Shown: positions 45,080 to 57,818 of the stretch, piece by piece | Layout: every line of letters starts with the position of its first letter | Numbering within the stretch: the first letter of the stretch is position 1 | Assembly: GCA_037954325.1 (NCBI GenBank) | Contig: JBBMNZ010000029.1 | Coordinates: 11,567,001 to 11,631,000, forward strand | Origin: Fistularia commersonii | Lineage: Eukaryota; Chordata; Actinopteri; Syngnathiformes; Fistulariidae | Length of the DNA: 64,000 nt | Direction: 5' to 3' | Position numbers and translations under genes: made by a program | Notes under the pieces: generated by a model | The model's input: the letters and a program-made list of their open reading frames with translations, nothing else | What the model was told of the DNA's origin: nothing | Database searches by the model: none

Positions 45080-45215
45080 CAGTTTTGGAACCAGATAGAG
45101 ATGCAGATATTTCTGAATTGGATGCCCGTGAGCAAACTTGAGGAGATTTTAGAGAGCTTGGCTGTTTACTCTGCCTTAACAGATACCGTTATCACGGTAC
45201 ATCACATCAAAAGGG
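45080..45215 (+). repeat. Gypsy gag-related fragment 1
   Basis: GATATTTCTGAATTGGATGC and GAGAGCTTGGCTGTTTACTC match segments of the Gypsy-like copy at 52190 and, in inverted orientation, the fragment at 46660. Too little remains to read a protein. Confidence 0.65.
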
Positions 45216-45383
45216 ATGCTGATGGCTGAATGTCCCCTAGCTAGCCCTAGCTAGCTAGCCCTATAACGCCAAATGTATCACATGTGATACATGAGTTTTT
45301 GAACCCTGCACATGAGTAGTGTGACAATTTTTTCCCTGAGTGACACAGTTTATACAATTAGGTACGTGCAGTGCACAGATATA

Positions 45384-45397
45384 CCACCAGGGGGCAG
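45384..45397 (+). promoter_or_regulatory. CTCF-like core motif
   Basis: CCACCAGGGGGCAG is a near-perfect CTCF core match, lying within the piggyBac-like element about 125 bp from its left end. Motif match only. Confidence 0.45.
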
Positions 45398-46034
45398 TCA
45401 TTTGCTCAGTTGGGGGGTTTCCAGTGATGCTACAAAATTACCATTACTAAGGAATGAGACACAGGTGGTTTTTGAAGAGGAACTTTGTCAATTCTGAAAA
45501 AGTTAAGGTAAGAAAAAAAATTCAACTTTTTTGTGAATTATCAATAGGAACAGTCACTGCTATTGATATGTGAATTCAATGATATGTGAATTCAATGTGA
45601 AATTACTTAATATGTCATCATATATGTTTTCGTAAAACCGTGTTGAAAATTACTTATCAAATTTGATACAGCAGGTGCATAAGGTCATATAACTTTAAAT
45701 CAGTCAATTGTCATTTTGTTGTATTTCATTCATTATACATAACATCAACCAACATACATTTTTTTATTGTTCAGGTAAACTAATTAAATGTTTAAATTAC
45801 ATAATTTGGTACATTTCAAGCAAAAAAATTAGATGTACAACTTGTTGTATCATGATAATTGATGACTAGTTGGGTGTTTTAATGGCACTATGGCTAATAA
45901 CTTTCTTTTGTTTACTGAATTGCACTAAAAACTAAATTCAAGGAAAAAATGCACAACAATCAGTTTTTTGTGTGCATGTGTGTTTTTGGATGGCATAAAA
46001 ATGCAATGAAGATGAAGATGCTCTGAAGAGGATT

Positions 46035-46590
46035 GTGGATGGGAATTCAAGTGACATGGAGCAGCTAGGGGAAGATGATGATGAGGAGGAGGAAGAGAAG
46101 GAGGAGGAATGGACTCCTACTGCAAGGATTGGGGAAAACCCAGATAGCAGTGATGATGAGGATGGAGAAAACCGAGATAGTAGGGATGATGATGAAAGCC
46201 CAGATGTCCCAGAAGAGGACAATAAAATAAATACATTAAAGCCAATGGCCAAAACCCCAAAGCAGTCGGCAAGGGGCAAAGTGAAAAGAGCTTCAGTGAA
46301 AAAGAAAACAGTTTGAACGTCCATCTGTTGAGTTGGTGGAATCTGTTGAAAAAGACTCTGAAGAGAGGCTTGACTGGTCCCCTTATAAGAATTTCAAATA
46401 TTTTGTGACTGAGGAAATACTACAAGAAATTGCAGAAGAAACAAGAAAGGACACGCAAAGGACAAACAAGAACAATGGAGAGTCAGTGAACACAAATGCC
46501 CAAGAAATCTAGCAAGTTCTGGGTATTTACATGCACATGGGGTTAGCACAGATGCCCAGCGTACGAGCTTACTCAACCAGAACTAAATGA
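46035..46590 (+). pseudogene. piggyBac transposase N-terminus
   Basis: An acidic leader (DGNSSDMEQLGEDDDEEEEE, DSSDDEDGENRDSRDDDESP) is followed by a basic stretch ending KRASVKKKTV and a stop. After a frameshift come DWSPYKNFKYFVTEEILQEI and, after another stop, QVLGIYMHMGLAQMPSVRAY. This is the piggyBac order: acidic N-terminus, then P-Y-YF--FF-DE-I, then a FLGI-L-MG--K-PS-R-YW-like block. The catalytic aspartates lie beyond the truncation. The acidic part alone could be mistaken for a host gene. Confidence 0.8.
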
Positions 46591-46659
46591 CAAAATAAAG
46601 AGTGACACTAGCAATGACAAGAATTGAATAAATAAACAATAATAGTCAGGAAATATCCA

Positions 46660-46845
46660 GCCAAGCTCTCTGTAATCTGCTCAAGTCTATCACAGGCATC
46701 AGATTCAGAAGTTGTATGCAATTCTATTTGGTCCTGTAACTGTAAGATTTGTATTACAGCCCCACGCAGTGCCATGCTAACAAGTATGCTAGCAGGTAAA
46801 GAGCTGAGTGTATGTCTTATTCTAGTGCCCAAGCAAGCCGTAAAG
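46660..46845 (-). repeat. Gypsy gag-related fragment 2 (inverted)
   Basis: In reverse complement: CCAAATAGAATTGCATACAA, CTTCTGAATCTGATGCCTGT, GACTTGAGCAGATTACAGAG. It matches fragments at 45080 and 52236. It includes the GAGAGCTTGGC end shared only with fragment 1. Confidence 0.68.
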
Positions 46846-49800
46846 AAGAAAGTTTGCCACTGATGTCACTTTCCTGCACGGTTTGGGATTGCAAATACAA
46901 ATTGAACTTTGATCACTTTTTTTTGTGGGCTTTCTACTAGTGCATTTTAATTTGAATTATGATATCTATATGCTTCCAGTTTGCTCTTTGGCACCACCGG
47001 AAACCTCCCCAGGTCTTGATGCTAAACTTTTTTTCACCCCCTCCAGTCTTATTTCACCCTCTCACAGATGCTATAAAATGTTGATAATCCCAGAATTCAG
47101 TTTAAATGTTTAATGGACTGTGTTTTATGAATGCTCCTCCTGTTAGCCAACAAAACAGATTGTCATTCTCTGGAGTTATCACAACATGGCAGCAAGTTGT
47201 GAATTAGCAAGTGACATCAAATTCTCATCAGGCATCACTTTGCAGGAGGCACTTATAATAGTCATGCTGGGGAGAAAGTCAACATCTCTCGAGTAAATGA
47301 AGTGAATTTTGGCAATTTGATTTCTTCCTCCTGCTGTGAAGAGGAGCATAACAAGATAGAGCAATCTTTACTGTGCTCCCAGTAGCTTTGCATCTTGTGT
47401 CAGGCTAAGCTTTTGAAGCTCCTCTCTACTCAAAGTCCTCTGCCACCTGGTCCATTTGCTGCAGCAGCTGACGGGCCACGTTCTGACTCAGCTGTAATAG
47501 ATGAGTCCGACCCCCAACTTCCTCGCTATGAGGATCAATAACACTCAGTGGAGGCAGCATTGATTGAGTTAAACACTTTTAAGTATGTGGTCTGTGAAAG
47601 GTCATGTATGTGTGTGTCCAGGTGGTAACGTGTGTGAAAGTTTATTGACCCATTAGCCCTCTGTTTATGTGGATATCAAAGAGCACGAATTAAATTTGCA
47701 GCAGCTGATTTCTACCATTTCTGTTTCTTTGTCTCTCTGTACATCTTTATTTTATGATATTTGCATGTCCTTCTGACCTACTGGTGTCTGCTGATATCTA
47801 TCTCTGTGTCTGTCTGACTGTCTATGGCTCATGTGGTAATCTCTTCCTTTGTCTGCTTTTTCTTTTGTTTTGTCTCTGTTGTCCGCATCTGTTTGTCTGT
47901 ATTTGGCTTGTCTGTTATTTTCGACGTGCCTTCCTTTGTGTCTGTCTGTCTGTTATTGTGGCTCATTGCGGATGATGCTGGTCATAGGAGTTCACCCTCA
48001 ACTGCTTTCAGTCGCGCTGCTCACTCAAGGGGCATTGTGCTGTGGTGGGTTGACATGACAACTCTCATTGATCATGTCATATTTTAAACAAGAAAAGAAA
48101 AGCTCATTATTGAATATGACTGATACAAAAGATAAGAGAGATAAGCCAAAGACATTCAAAACATTTTGCTTTTTCATTGTTGTCACAGGGCAGATGGGTA
48201 GATACACTCAGTGACAGGTCTTAATTACTTCAAAAATTGGATGGAAATTAAATGATAATTGCATGGAGTAACTTTTTTATTCTAATAATGTCCTCAAAAT
48301 CTTCTTTTTCTCTTTTTTATGCTGATGAACAAATGTATTTTTTTTTGCCAAAAAGATCACTGTATCAAAATTAACAGAAACAAATTGACAAATAATTAAT
48401 TGAAATTGTTCCCCAAGATACTACTTTGAAAGGTTACAAGAAGTTACCATAGCATTTGCAATTTTTTTTAAAGGAATTTACAGAAAAAGCAAAATACAAA
48501 ATAATCTCATAAAATTCAAAATAAGGTGCCAACAATTCTAGACGTCATAACATCTGCACAAATCAACGCTTTCACAAATTAGGTCTGTCTAAAAATGATT
48601 GAAAATAGCATTCACACTAGAAACATTCCAAAAAGATGAAGAAGGATTAGAAAGAATCGTTAAAATTTGAAGAGGTCTGAGTGCGGGTTGTGTGGGTGTG
48701 CAATGGTTGTGTATTTTTCTTTTTCTTTAATTTTTCCGTCGTTGTGGGTGTGATTTCACCCGAGGTCCAAATAAAACCCTCCTCTACCTCCTTTTATGAT
48801 AAGATGACATTATTGTGATGAATGTCGATGTGGCACAAGGGTCATGAAATGCGTCCAATTTATCGCCTCTGGCAGCAAGCAAAAGGGGAGGTGGGTCAGA
48901 AAGAACGTGAGCTACCTGAGGTCTCACTGAACGATCCATGCTGTATCATGCTGCTAAGTTAAAGCAAGGTCCCTTCTCCAACTTCCAAGCCTCATCTTAT
49001 TGGTCTTCCTCCCAAAAATAAATCTACGCCATCTCTGAGAACAGTCTACATGTCTCCTCTCATTGGATTTTCTGTGATCTGATTAGCAGAGGCCACTTGC
49101 CTTGCAGAGCACCGAACAAAACTCAGTGTCTTGCAGATTTTTCAGGGGCTGAGCAACAGCCCCCCTTCTTCGGCAGAGGAGCGTACTACAGTGCTGGGAC
49201 CTGATTTCACTCCCCTGCAATCAGCTTCTTATTTCTGAAGCTGTGCACCATTGATGTTTTATGTATCTTGGGTGTCGGCTAAGTTGTTTTGATGTGTCCA
49301 AATTTCACAGACTATTGTAAAATATCTGCCCAGACATGAAAGAACATACTTTTTCATTATTTATCATGTTTTTGAGGCTTACACGCACACATAAATGCAC
49401 ACACCCACACAAACACACAAACCGTCTTCAACATATATCTCCAGGTTTAAAAGTGAAATATCACTATACTGAAATTTGTTATTTTTTCTGCAAATTACTC
49501 AGCGTAGTCTCAAAATCATGGATGAATTAGCAACAAATCATAATCAATTTAGCAATATGTGACCAAAAAACTCAACAGGTAATGAAATTGTAATTATTTC
49601 AAATAAAAAGGATTTTCCTTCCAAAAGCCTTATATATATATCACAAAATATGAAAATTCATACAGTGAGATAGAGATAACAGTATTTTAGCATTCTTTAT
49701 GCATTCTTGCATTTCAACTACTAGTGGGGTTCATGACTTGGCATGGCATAAAAGTGTGTTCATTTTCATTACGTCTGCAGTTGTTCTCCACAAGGGGGTG

Positions 49801-52185
49801 CACACTTAAACCCAAGCACATCAGGCTGTGCCCCTCTACTCTCAACCCCCATTCAACAGCTGTTTTATATTCATCAACTATTGTGACCTCATGCACCCTC
49901 CCCCACCGCCACCATTACTCTCTGCTGCAATTATAAATAGTATCATTGGTCATGTTATATGTACACCTCTGCACAACATTGTATCCTTATTTACATTAAA
50001 GAAAGAAATTTAGATCAACTTGCAATAAAGAATATCATTATTAACATTTATGAACATAACAGTGCTTACTGCTTTCACAAAGAGGAATGATTGTTGCCAA
50101 TGATCGTCCGATTTTTGCTTAGAAAAACTCAAGCTGCGTATCAGCGTAATAGGGGTGTAATGTCTTTCCTTTACTTGTCTTCATGCTGTCTGCTGATAAC
50201 ATTTTTAGACCCAGTAAACACAGCGGGCCTCCCTTGTCTCCCACCGTAGTCTTAGCTTTCGGGTGAATTTGGTTTGTCTCATTATCTCTGCCTCTCACCA
50301 CCTTTCTTGTTGTCCCTTTTAAATATTTTCCATGGTGTCTCTTGAGGGTTTGTTTTGTGTTGTGTAGAGCTAATGCTAAACCATAAGCATGTTCCCTGGG
50401 GTCACAATCCTAACCCACTCCCTCGTTATCGCACCGCGCCCCTCTTTTTAAGAAGCAATGCTCGAGACAGAAGTGATCAGTGATCTTGTGATTATCTTTT
50501 GGACGACTCAATGCAAGTGACTAAAGAAACAGGTTCACTCCTGATGATGAAGTGTGGTTTAGGGTTTTGAATGAATAAACGCTCATGTGTCTATGTTACA
50601 CAACTGGGATGAAGCATTTCTCCCTTTGTTACAGATGTTTACAGAATGGCCTCTATAATGTCAGTAGAGCCTGAACAATGCTTGATTTTTTATTGAGCTG
50701 ATGCACTTCACGTTTGGGGAATAAAAGATTCCAGTATTTGAATTTTGTATAACTTTTGACAAGAATTCAAAAGCTTTCACATCACATTGTTGAATGGACT
50801 TCAACAAGCACCTGCAATGGATGCAAATTTTACTGTTAGAAAATGATAACGTTTTGACTTGTTGAAGAATGATTTCTAGTTAAATAAAAAATAAAAAAAA
50901 ACCACACACATTAGCTGTTCAGCTCTTGTCAGTATTTAAATCAATTGGTTGTATTAGGTGTGCATTTAACGTAATATGATATTTTCAAGACTTGTGTCTA
51001 ATTTAAACAGTATAAATCACAAAGTGATCCAATCTCTACATACAGTAGTTGTGTCTTTGGAGAAGCCTGGATTCGATTCAGGGTTTTAAATACTTAATTA
51101 ATCCCCTGCAGGAAATTGTTCTCTGCATTCTACTCATCATGGACTTACCAGTGGGCAGCCGCCTGAGTTATACAAATTCACCGTAGACAGCAAAGTAGGA
51201 ATTTCAGTGTCCAGGGAAACATGTTTCTACACTGTGCATGTGACATTAAATATTATGAATCTTGATTCTTGTGCCTGGGGAGCAGTTAGGGGCTCAGCAA
51301 GTTGCTCTGCAACACTTTGATAGCCGAGGGAGGAGCTCTGGAACCAAACCAGGAACTTATAATTCCTAGATGACCACTCTTACCACACCAGCTGCTGTAG
51401 TGACATTACTGCAACGCTGAAACAAGATTAGTAAATAGTGTGGGAATAGGGGTCAAAACAAACCTGAATAAAAGGAAACTGACATTGACACTTTACTTAG
51501 AAGTAAGAGATCCCCTATGTAGGAATGCAGCTTTGCACTGACTCAGTGACCAGCTAGTCAGGGCTAGTTCACAAAAAAGTGGGGAAAATGAAAGGTCAAG
51601 GCACCTCTCTCAAAATTTGTTTATTTATTCAAGGTGTGACCAAGCAGCAGGAGGCTGTGGAGAGTCATTGACTATTGGGAGCTATGCTTATTAGTAAACA
51701 TCATGTTGATTAGCCTGTATCTGACAGCCTCCTCTGATGTTGCTTAATAAATAAAACCATTCCTTTACTGACTTCTAAAATATTTAAGTTCATTTCTAAA
51801 CACAGAGAGTAATTATATCTTCTTTTAATCACTATATGTTTTTTTCAAGACTATGCAACATGGGGGTTGTAGGATTTAGAGATTTCTGCATCGATGACAA
51901 ACCAAATGGTTGGTGAAAAATCAAGTGAAGTGATGGCTCTTTTTCCTCGTTGTGGATAAAAACAACTGTGTGCTGCAACACCAGGGCAAGTGGGGTCCTA
52001 ACAGTCTTAATATCACTGACAGCTTCATTTTGTAAATGTCATCTAGGTTAATATTTAATGGGGGTGAAGCCTTGACACTATGTCAGGACTTGATAGTTAG
52101 ACAAAGCTACTTTGATCAAATGCTCATGCAGTAAAGCCTTTGTAAAATATGTCACTATATTTGGCAAATCCAAGAGTAATTTCCA
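46846..52185. other. Long quiet intron stretch
   Basis: I see no exon, RNA gene or complete transposon. Minor items: T/G- and CTGTCTGT-rich sequence at about 47690-47960, A-rich runs near 48470 and 50890, a CA-rich stretch at 49380-49425, and a possible degenerate LINE/SINE tail (AATCTTGATTCTTG) at 51250-51265 followed by decayed SINE-like sequence to about 51415. A minus-strand frame at about 47425-47560 is discussed in the findings. Confidence 0.5.
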
Positions 52186-52189
52186 TCCA

Positions 52190-52800
52190 TCTTCTGTCCC
52201 TTATCCTGGGATCGGCTTGCAGGGGCAACGGACTCAAAAGCAGACCCAAATAGAATTGCAGACAACTTCTGAATCGGACGTGCATGACAGATCTGAGCAG
52301 ATTATGGTTGAATACTCTGCCCTAACGGACGCTGTCATCAACGACGTAGCCTGAGTTCACCTCAGCTACAACATGAAACTTTTGACAGCTTTCTGACTGA
52401 CCTGAAATTAAAAGTGCAGACTAGCAACTATGTCGTTTTAAGGGACTCCATGATCCAGGAACAGATTGTGTTTGAGGTAGAAGATAAGAAGGTCAGAGAG
52501 AGGCTTCTAAGGGAAACTGAGCTGACACTGGAGGCAGCCATGAAGATACAAACTTTCACAGCTGTATGTGAGGACGTTTGGCAAACTGGAAGTGAGCTCC
52601 AAGACCCCGAGTAACAGTATGGCTGTTTGCGCCATCACCAATTGAGCACGGACAAACAAAATAACCCAGCCTGCACGACGGACGGATGAAAAGGTCTTCA
52701 ACTGCAAAGCTGGGGCTCTAAGCACAAACCAAGACAGTGTCCAGCCTGTCACTTTGCGAAACACTTCTTCTCAAAAAGAAAAGGAGGGCAGCAAAGGAAA
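52190..52800 (+). pseudogene. Ty3/Gypsy gag fragment
   Basis: The + strand reads TSNYVVLRDSMIQEQIVFEV, EDKKVRERLLRETELTLEAA and MKIQTFTAVCEDVWQ (52414-52614). This is the RD-I--G-----R--LL-E--LTLE-A--I pattern of vertebrate Gypsy gag. About 50 codons later, C- and H-containing sequence (CKAGALSTNQDSVQPVTLR-like with CPACHFAKHF) recalls a zinc knuckle. No protease or RT is seen. The 5' part (52236-52312) is the segment repeated at 45080 and 46660. Confidence 0.78.
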
Positions 52801-54188
52801 ACTTTAAACACAGTTGAAGAAACTGATGGTACCTGTTAGCTGGCGCCAGAGCCCCACTGGCAAGTGTGACAGTGTTTGATTGGCTGTTGGATGTCGTGAG
52901 TTGTTGCAATGGAGTTCTAAACTCTGACTAAGTGTCTAACTCTTATGTGACTGAAGTTGTGGTCAAATTTAACCATGTGAAACAGTGCAACATTACTAGA
53001 ATGGTGTTATATTACATAGAAACACAATTGTCTAATCATCCATAAGAATGTCATTTTACTTGTGAATGAAGAGAGTGAACAGTATGTTAAAATGTGGTCT
53101 CACTTAACGTGTGATGACAGCATGTCTTAAGTTGATGATACGACTTATTCTACCAGGAAAGGAATTGTATTTTTATGCCTTGCAGTTGTCACTACAATCC
53201 ATGGGATTGTGAGAAACGTCTTGTGGAGCCCACTGTATGTCTACTGCATGTGGAGAAATGGAAAATAAAGCTGACTTGGACTTTGAAATACTGTAAGCGG
53301 GACATAAAGCAATATTTTACTTTTTGATTTTTATTTGATGGTGTTTCATCGATATCAGCGTCACTTGTCAGTGGAGTATTTCCTTACACTAAGTTGTCTC
53401 AAAGCAACATGTCCCTTCAATGAACACAAAAATACAGAAATAACAACAACCAAATAACATTAAATGAAAGAGTATGAAGACAGTTTCAGATTGCACTGAA
53501 ACACCCTTTACATGAAAGTTTTGTCTCATGTGTCTCCTATTTCCTGTGGGTGAAGGATAGGATGTGCAGACAGTGCTGCTTGTCTTGCATTCAAGGGAAG
53601 TCTGATTTCAGCTTTAGGGACTTGGGTAACTTTCTCCAGTCTGGATCACATGTTTCTTTTTGCCAATGTCACCTTCCCAACTGCTTTTCTAATGCTTCAC
53701 AGATGCCTCCCTTACCTCTAAAAGGACATACCAAAGATAGCCGTGATGTTGCATATTTGTAGCTTGGCTAAAACAAGAGGAAACACTAACGACTGGGACT
53801 GGGGCATCAAGAAATTGCCTCATAAAAATGGTCACAATCCTGAACAGCTTGTAACTCACACGATCTTGAAACAAAGGCTGTACCCCTTGTTGTATTTCAT
53901 TCCTTGTTAGTAGGCAGATGTTAAGATTTAATGCAGTCAGGCTGTATTAAAGCCCTATTGTAAATGTGTGATGTTAACAACCAAAAGAACATTAGTGAAG
54001 AAAATTTAACTTGGGCTCGCTTTCAACAACACTGATGAGAGATGACATCTACTGTAGTTATTTGCTGTGCAATGTTTTACGATTGGCTGTCACAACTTTA
54101 ATCCAAGAGAAGGTAGACACATGCAAATTTGAACATGGTGCAGCTCAATATTGCCCTACTCTTTAGTGAGCACCTCTGCATTTCTTCT
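52801..54188. other. Intronic sequence; possible LTR remains
   Basis: About 53000-53290 ends in GGAAAATAAAGCTGACTTGG, which could be the polyadenylation part of a 3' LTR for the gag fragment. Without a second copy I cannot show it. No gene is seen; a 70-codon frame at 53550-53762 has no motif. Confidence 0.4.
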
Positions 54189-54424
54189 GAATGGTTTATA
54201 GGGGGTTGTGTGTTGCAGGAGTTAGAGCAATTGTCTTTGGAACCAAACATTCCTGGTTGGATTCCTGGCTCCTCCTAGTGTGCCCAAGTGTTGTTGAGCA
54301 AGACACTGAACTCCTCACTTGCCCCCTGGCAGCCTACTGCTCATGGTTCATCCATGATGGCTTCATTGCAGAGAACCAATATCCCCACGTGGGATTAATA
54401 AAGGATAAATTATTATTATTATTA
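54189..54424 (+). mobile_element. tRNA-derived SINE with (ATT)n tail
   Basis: The head resembles a tRNA: GTTAGAGCAATTGTCTTTGG and a B-box region TGGTTGGATTCCTGGCTCCT. The body has GAGCAAGACACTGAACTCCT, typical of fish SINEs. The end, CCACGTGGGATTAATAAAGG, is like Rex-type LINE termini and is followed by ATT repeats. The tail orientation fixes the + strand. Confidence 0.78.
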
Positions 54425-55449
54425 GATTTTCAGGGCCATGCTTCTCAAGCAACATGAATAGTTTAGTGGGCTCCTCGGGACTCTTCATGGAGCTGTTCCT
54501 TTCTATCAAACCCAAACCATTTACTGGTCTCTGCTTTTACCAATTTGATTAGTCTCAAAAAGCCATCACCTGGTCCCTACTAATAGCTGATTAAGAAAGT
54601 GAATGCCAGTATGTCTTTAAATATGGCTCTGGAAGTGACAGACCACCTTTGCCCAATGTCAACTGGGAGTTGTTCAAGACACCTTATAGCCTGTGTGGAT
54701 GAATGGATAATTTAATATACATCCATAAATCCATCCATCCATTCATCTTTTCCCGCTTACCTCCTCTTGTTGATGATAATTGTTGTATGGCACGTATGGC
54801 AAAAAATGCTGACAATATGATTTTTTTAGCTTGAAAACCAAAATGTTACTGGATGTGACGATAAGCAATGATAAGAGATCATATTTTTAACATGACTTGG
54901 GTTCCGCAGGATAAGCAAACAGTCAAGCCTGCATCTCTGTGTCCCACTTTGATGACAATGAAATGTTTTCTAGTGACCAGCACACTGGGATCTTAGTGAA
55001 GAGGTTCGAATAAAGACTTCATTCATCAGCTGTGGTGACTAATATAAACAGGGGAATATATCATCTGAGGACAGACGAAAGGCCAAGAGATAAAGACACA
55101 GGAAGGACAGAGATAGGGATGATGCTTCAGAAACTAAAATAAAACAAAAGTGTATTGCATATATTATTTAGAATCAAGTATTGCACGCCAAATTGCAAAG
55201 ATAGTCCATTGTAAATAGATCCCACTTCATATACTTGGAAAATGTATATCCCCATGGCAAAATTCATTACAAATAACTGTTCACTCTCTCATTCACACAT
55301 CTGGGCAATTTTCTGCTTTCATTTGCAATTCTGATTGCATCATGTCTATAGCTTCTTCTTTGTTTATATATGTTGGCACGGAGTTGATGGTGGGGGGGGG
55401 GGGGGCAGAGCATACAGTAGATGTGTGAGGGAGTGAGGAGGAGGGAAGT
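54425..55449. other. Intronic sequence with a G homopolymer
   Basis: A run of 14 G lies at 55392-55405 and a CCATCCATCC tract at about 54722-54745. I see no gene. Confidence 0.5.
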
Positions 55450-56510
55450 GGGAGCCCAGAGCTCACTGGGGTGTCAAACCCATTTAAGAAAAGGTGAAGC
55501 TCCGTAGCAAACTCAGGGCCACCTTCGGCTCTAGGCGAAGGTCCCACCAAACCTTCCTAGTTTTAATCTGCTCCATCATGGACTCAACTTTCACCATATG
55601 GTTGAGTTTTGTCTCCATCAGTTTCTTCCTCAGCTACTTCTGGACGGCCCTGAGGGTCTGGTGTCCCTTAGCCATGAAGGCTCTCTTCTTCTTGTTAAGA
55701 AGGCCTGTGATGTCCTTGTTGATCCATGGCTTATCGTTATTGAAACAACAGACCTTTTTTGACGGGACTGTGTTGTCCTTTGCAGAATTTGATGTAGTCT
55801 GTTATGCAATGGGAGAATCCCTCGATGTTGTCACCAAAGTCCCTTTCAAAAAGGCTCCAGTTGGTGACATTGAAGCACTCCTGCAATGCCTCCTCTGTGG
55901 CTTTGGACCAGATCTTGACAGACCTGGTGCTGCCGTTTCACCACCGGTGTGTAGGCAGTGTCCAGTAGTACCAGGTTATGGTCTGAGTTGCCCAGAGGGG
56001 AGAGAGTGGAAGAGTTGTATGCATACCTCACGATGGCACACAAGATGTCCAGGGTTTTATTTCCTCTTGTTGCACAGTCTAAGTATTGAGTGAAGGTGGC
56101 GCAAACGGGAGCGAAGGGGACGTGGTTGAAGTCCCTGCTGACCAGGGTGAGAGCTGGGGTGGCATGTCTGCAGGTCCGTGACCACCAAGTGGATGACGTC
56201 ATCGGTCCTGGCTGCGGACACAGATGGGGGAACGTAAATGAGCACCAGGGTGGAGTGTGAAAACTCACGGGGGAGGTAGTCGTGGTTAAGTCCTACTGCC
56301 TTCCGCCTAACCTTAACCCAATGATTTTGCCGGGGTTGTACCATTTCTTTTTGACGGCAAGCCGTCCTCTCTTCTTGCCGCTCCGCCTCCCCCTATCCGC
56401 GCGTATCAGCATGAAGCTAAGCAGATCTATGGCTCTGTCTGGTATGTTCACCTGTAGCCAGGTCTCTGTGAATGCTGGCTGTGGATGAGGGCTGCCACTT
56501 AGTCGGATTT
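55450..56510 (-). mobile_element. Rex1-like LINE, endonuclease and linker
   Basis: The minus strand reads DDVIHLVVTDLQTC and SRDFNHVPFAPVCATFTQYL, then RGNKTLDILCAIVRYAYNSS and PLGNSDHNLVLLDTAYTPVV (55846-56344). This is the C-terminal half of a Rex1-type AP endonuclease, with the catalytic SDHN box intact. The linker follows, then the beginning of the RT region (ATELHLFLNGFDT near 55500). The frame is broken and the RT is missing. The + frame of 199 codons at 55494-56093 is its shadow. Confidence 0.85.
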
Positions 56511-57818
56511 GTTGGCAGGTATCTGATCATATTCGCCAGAGGCAGTCACTGATTCCTACAATCTGACAACAGTTAATCTTAGTTGTGATATTTCTCATCA
56601 TGGTGTACAGCAACACTGTTTCAATGTTGTTATGGGACTGCCAGTCTTGTGTATGAATGTACCCCTTTATTAGCTTGAGTGCTGCCACAGTAAGATCTAA
56701 GGCTTTCATTAACTTTTAAAAGACTCCCAATAGTATTTAAAAGACCATTTTAAAAGACTCCATAGCTGACAGCAGACAGTATGGACACTCAGCTATCACG
56801 ACATCCTATTCTGGCACTGTTGAGTTTGGTTGGTCAGCTTGTGTCTGACAGAAACATCAACTTGGCAGAAATTGAGGTTGATGTTTTAGATTAGACCTTG
56901 GTTAACCCAAGAGAAACATTCAGAAAAAGTTCATTTTGGGGTATTTGCCGGTTTTTGCTTGCCATTCTGCTTCTTCTTGCGTTCATGCCATTGGCAAGAT
57001 TTTGCCAACTTTATGACAGCAAACAAGAACATTTTCTGCGGTCTGATGTTTTCAGAGGTGCTCCTCATGTGGTATCTTCCAAGTTTCCTTTGCATCTGGT
57101 CCTGGAATTCAGCTGTCTCAAAACAATCCATGATAATGGAAAAGATATTCTACAATCAACATCTTCAAAATTTTATGTCACAAAAAAGTGAAGTATCTCT
57201 ATGTGACAGAAACCTGGTTTCTGATTTCTCAAATGAAATAAATCTTGGGGAATGACTGAGATACAAAGGGAGGAAAAATGCTCATATTGCCTCGTCAGCA
57301 TTTCAACAAATGGCATATTCTGAAATCACGTCTTCTATGTCAACCATACGTTAACTCAGGCCACCACGCAAATCCAACAGCCTCTTCTAACAATGGAGTA
57401 GGCTGCCATGCTCAAAGACAAAATCTTCCAGGGCCTGTAGTTTATCATTGTGGTGTAATTGCATTTTAAACTGATCTTTATTTCAAATGTGATTTGAGGT
57501 AGTCTTCTGAAAGGCCTTAGACTGTAGGCAGGGTAGGAGGAAGAGGATTGTCGTGCCGCTCGGGAGTCACATGACTAATTGTATCCGTTGCAGGGTGTAC
57601 GGGGTACCAGCCAAAGTCATTCCAGTACCACTTTCACTCCATCCCTCACCCTCCTCTCTTTCTCAACATTTGCATAACTTAGAGTTCTTAAGCTCATTGC
57701 TTGCGTGCATTTTTATGTGGATGCAGGAGTGCCAGGACCTTGTGACTGCATCTTTGTTGTGTCCAGAGCACCGTCTCCTGTCACTAACCATGTCCCTCTT
57801 GTGTTGCTTTTTCCTCAG
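56511..57818. other. Intron end before the 26-bp exon
   Basis: Noncoding. Frames at 56898-57255 have no motif. The pyrimidine tract and acceptor GCTTTTTCCTCAG directly precede the exon at 57819. Confidence 0.5.

Larger units (their letters stand above)
45259..46595 (+). mobile_element. piggyBac-like element, truncated
   Basis: The left end begins CCCTATAACGCCAAATG, a piggyBac-type terminus, followed at once by a perfect 20-base palindrome (45273-45292). The usual TTAA target site is not evident, as CTAG repeats precede it. The transposase N-terminus (46035-46590) is on the + strand. The right part, including the catalytic core and right terminus, is missing near 46600. Confidence 0.72.

Noticed and set aside
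46035..46316. Acidic 93-codon frame as a host nuclear protein gene
   Set aside because: The following frames carry piggyBac transposase blocks and a piggyBac-type terminus lies upstream; acidic leaders are normal for that family.
53000..53290. Gypsy 3' LTR
   Set aside because: A polyadenylation-like end alone is not enough; no second LTR copy or flanking duplication was found.
55494..56093. 199-codon + strand frame, the longest in the window
   Set aside because: It is antisense to a clear Rex1 endonuclease reading on the minus strand and has no motif of its own.
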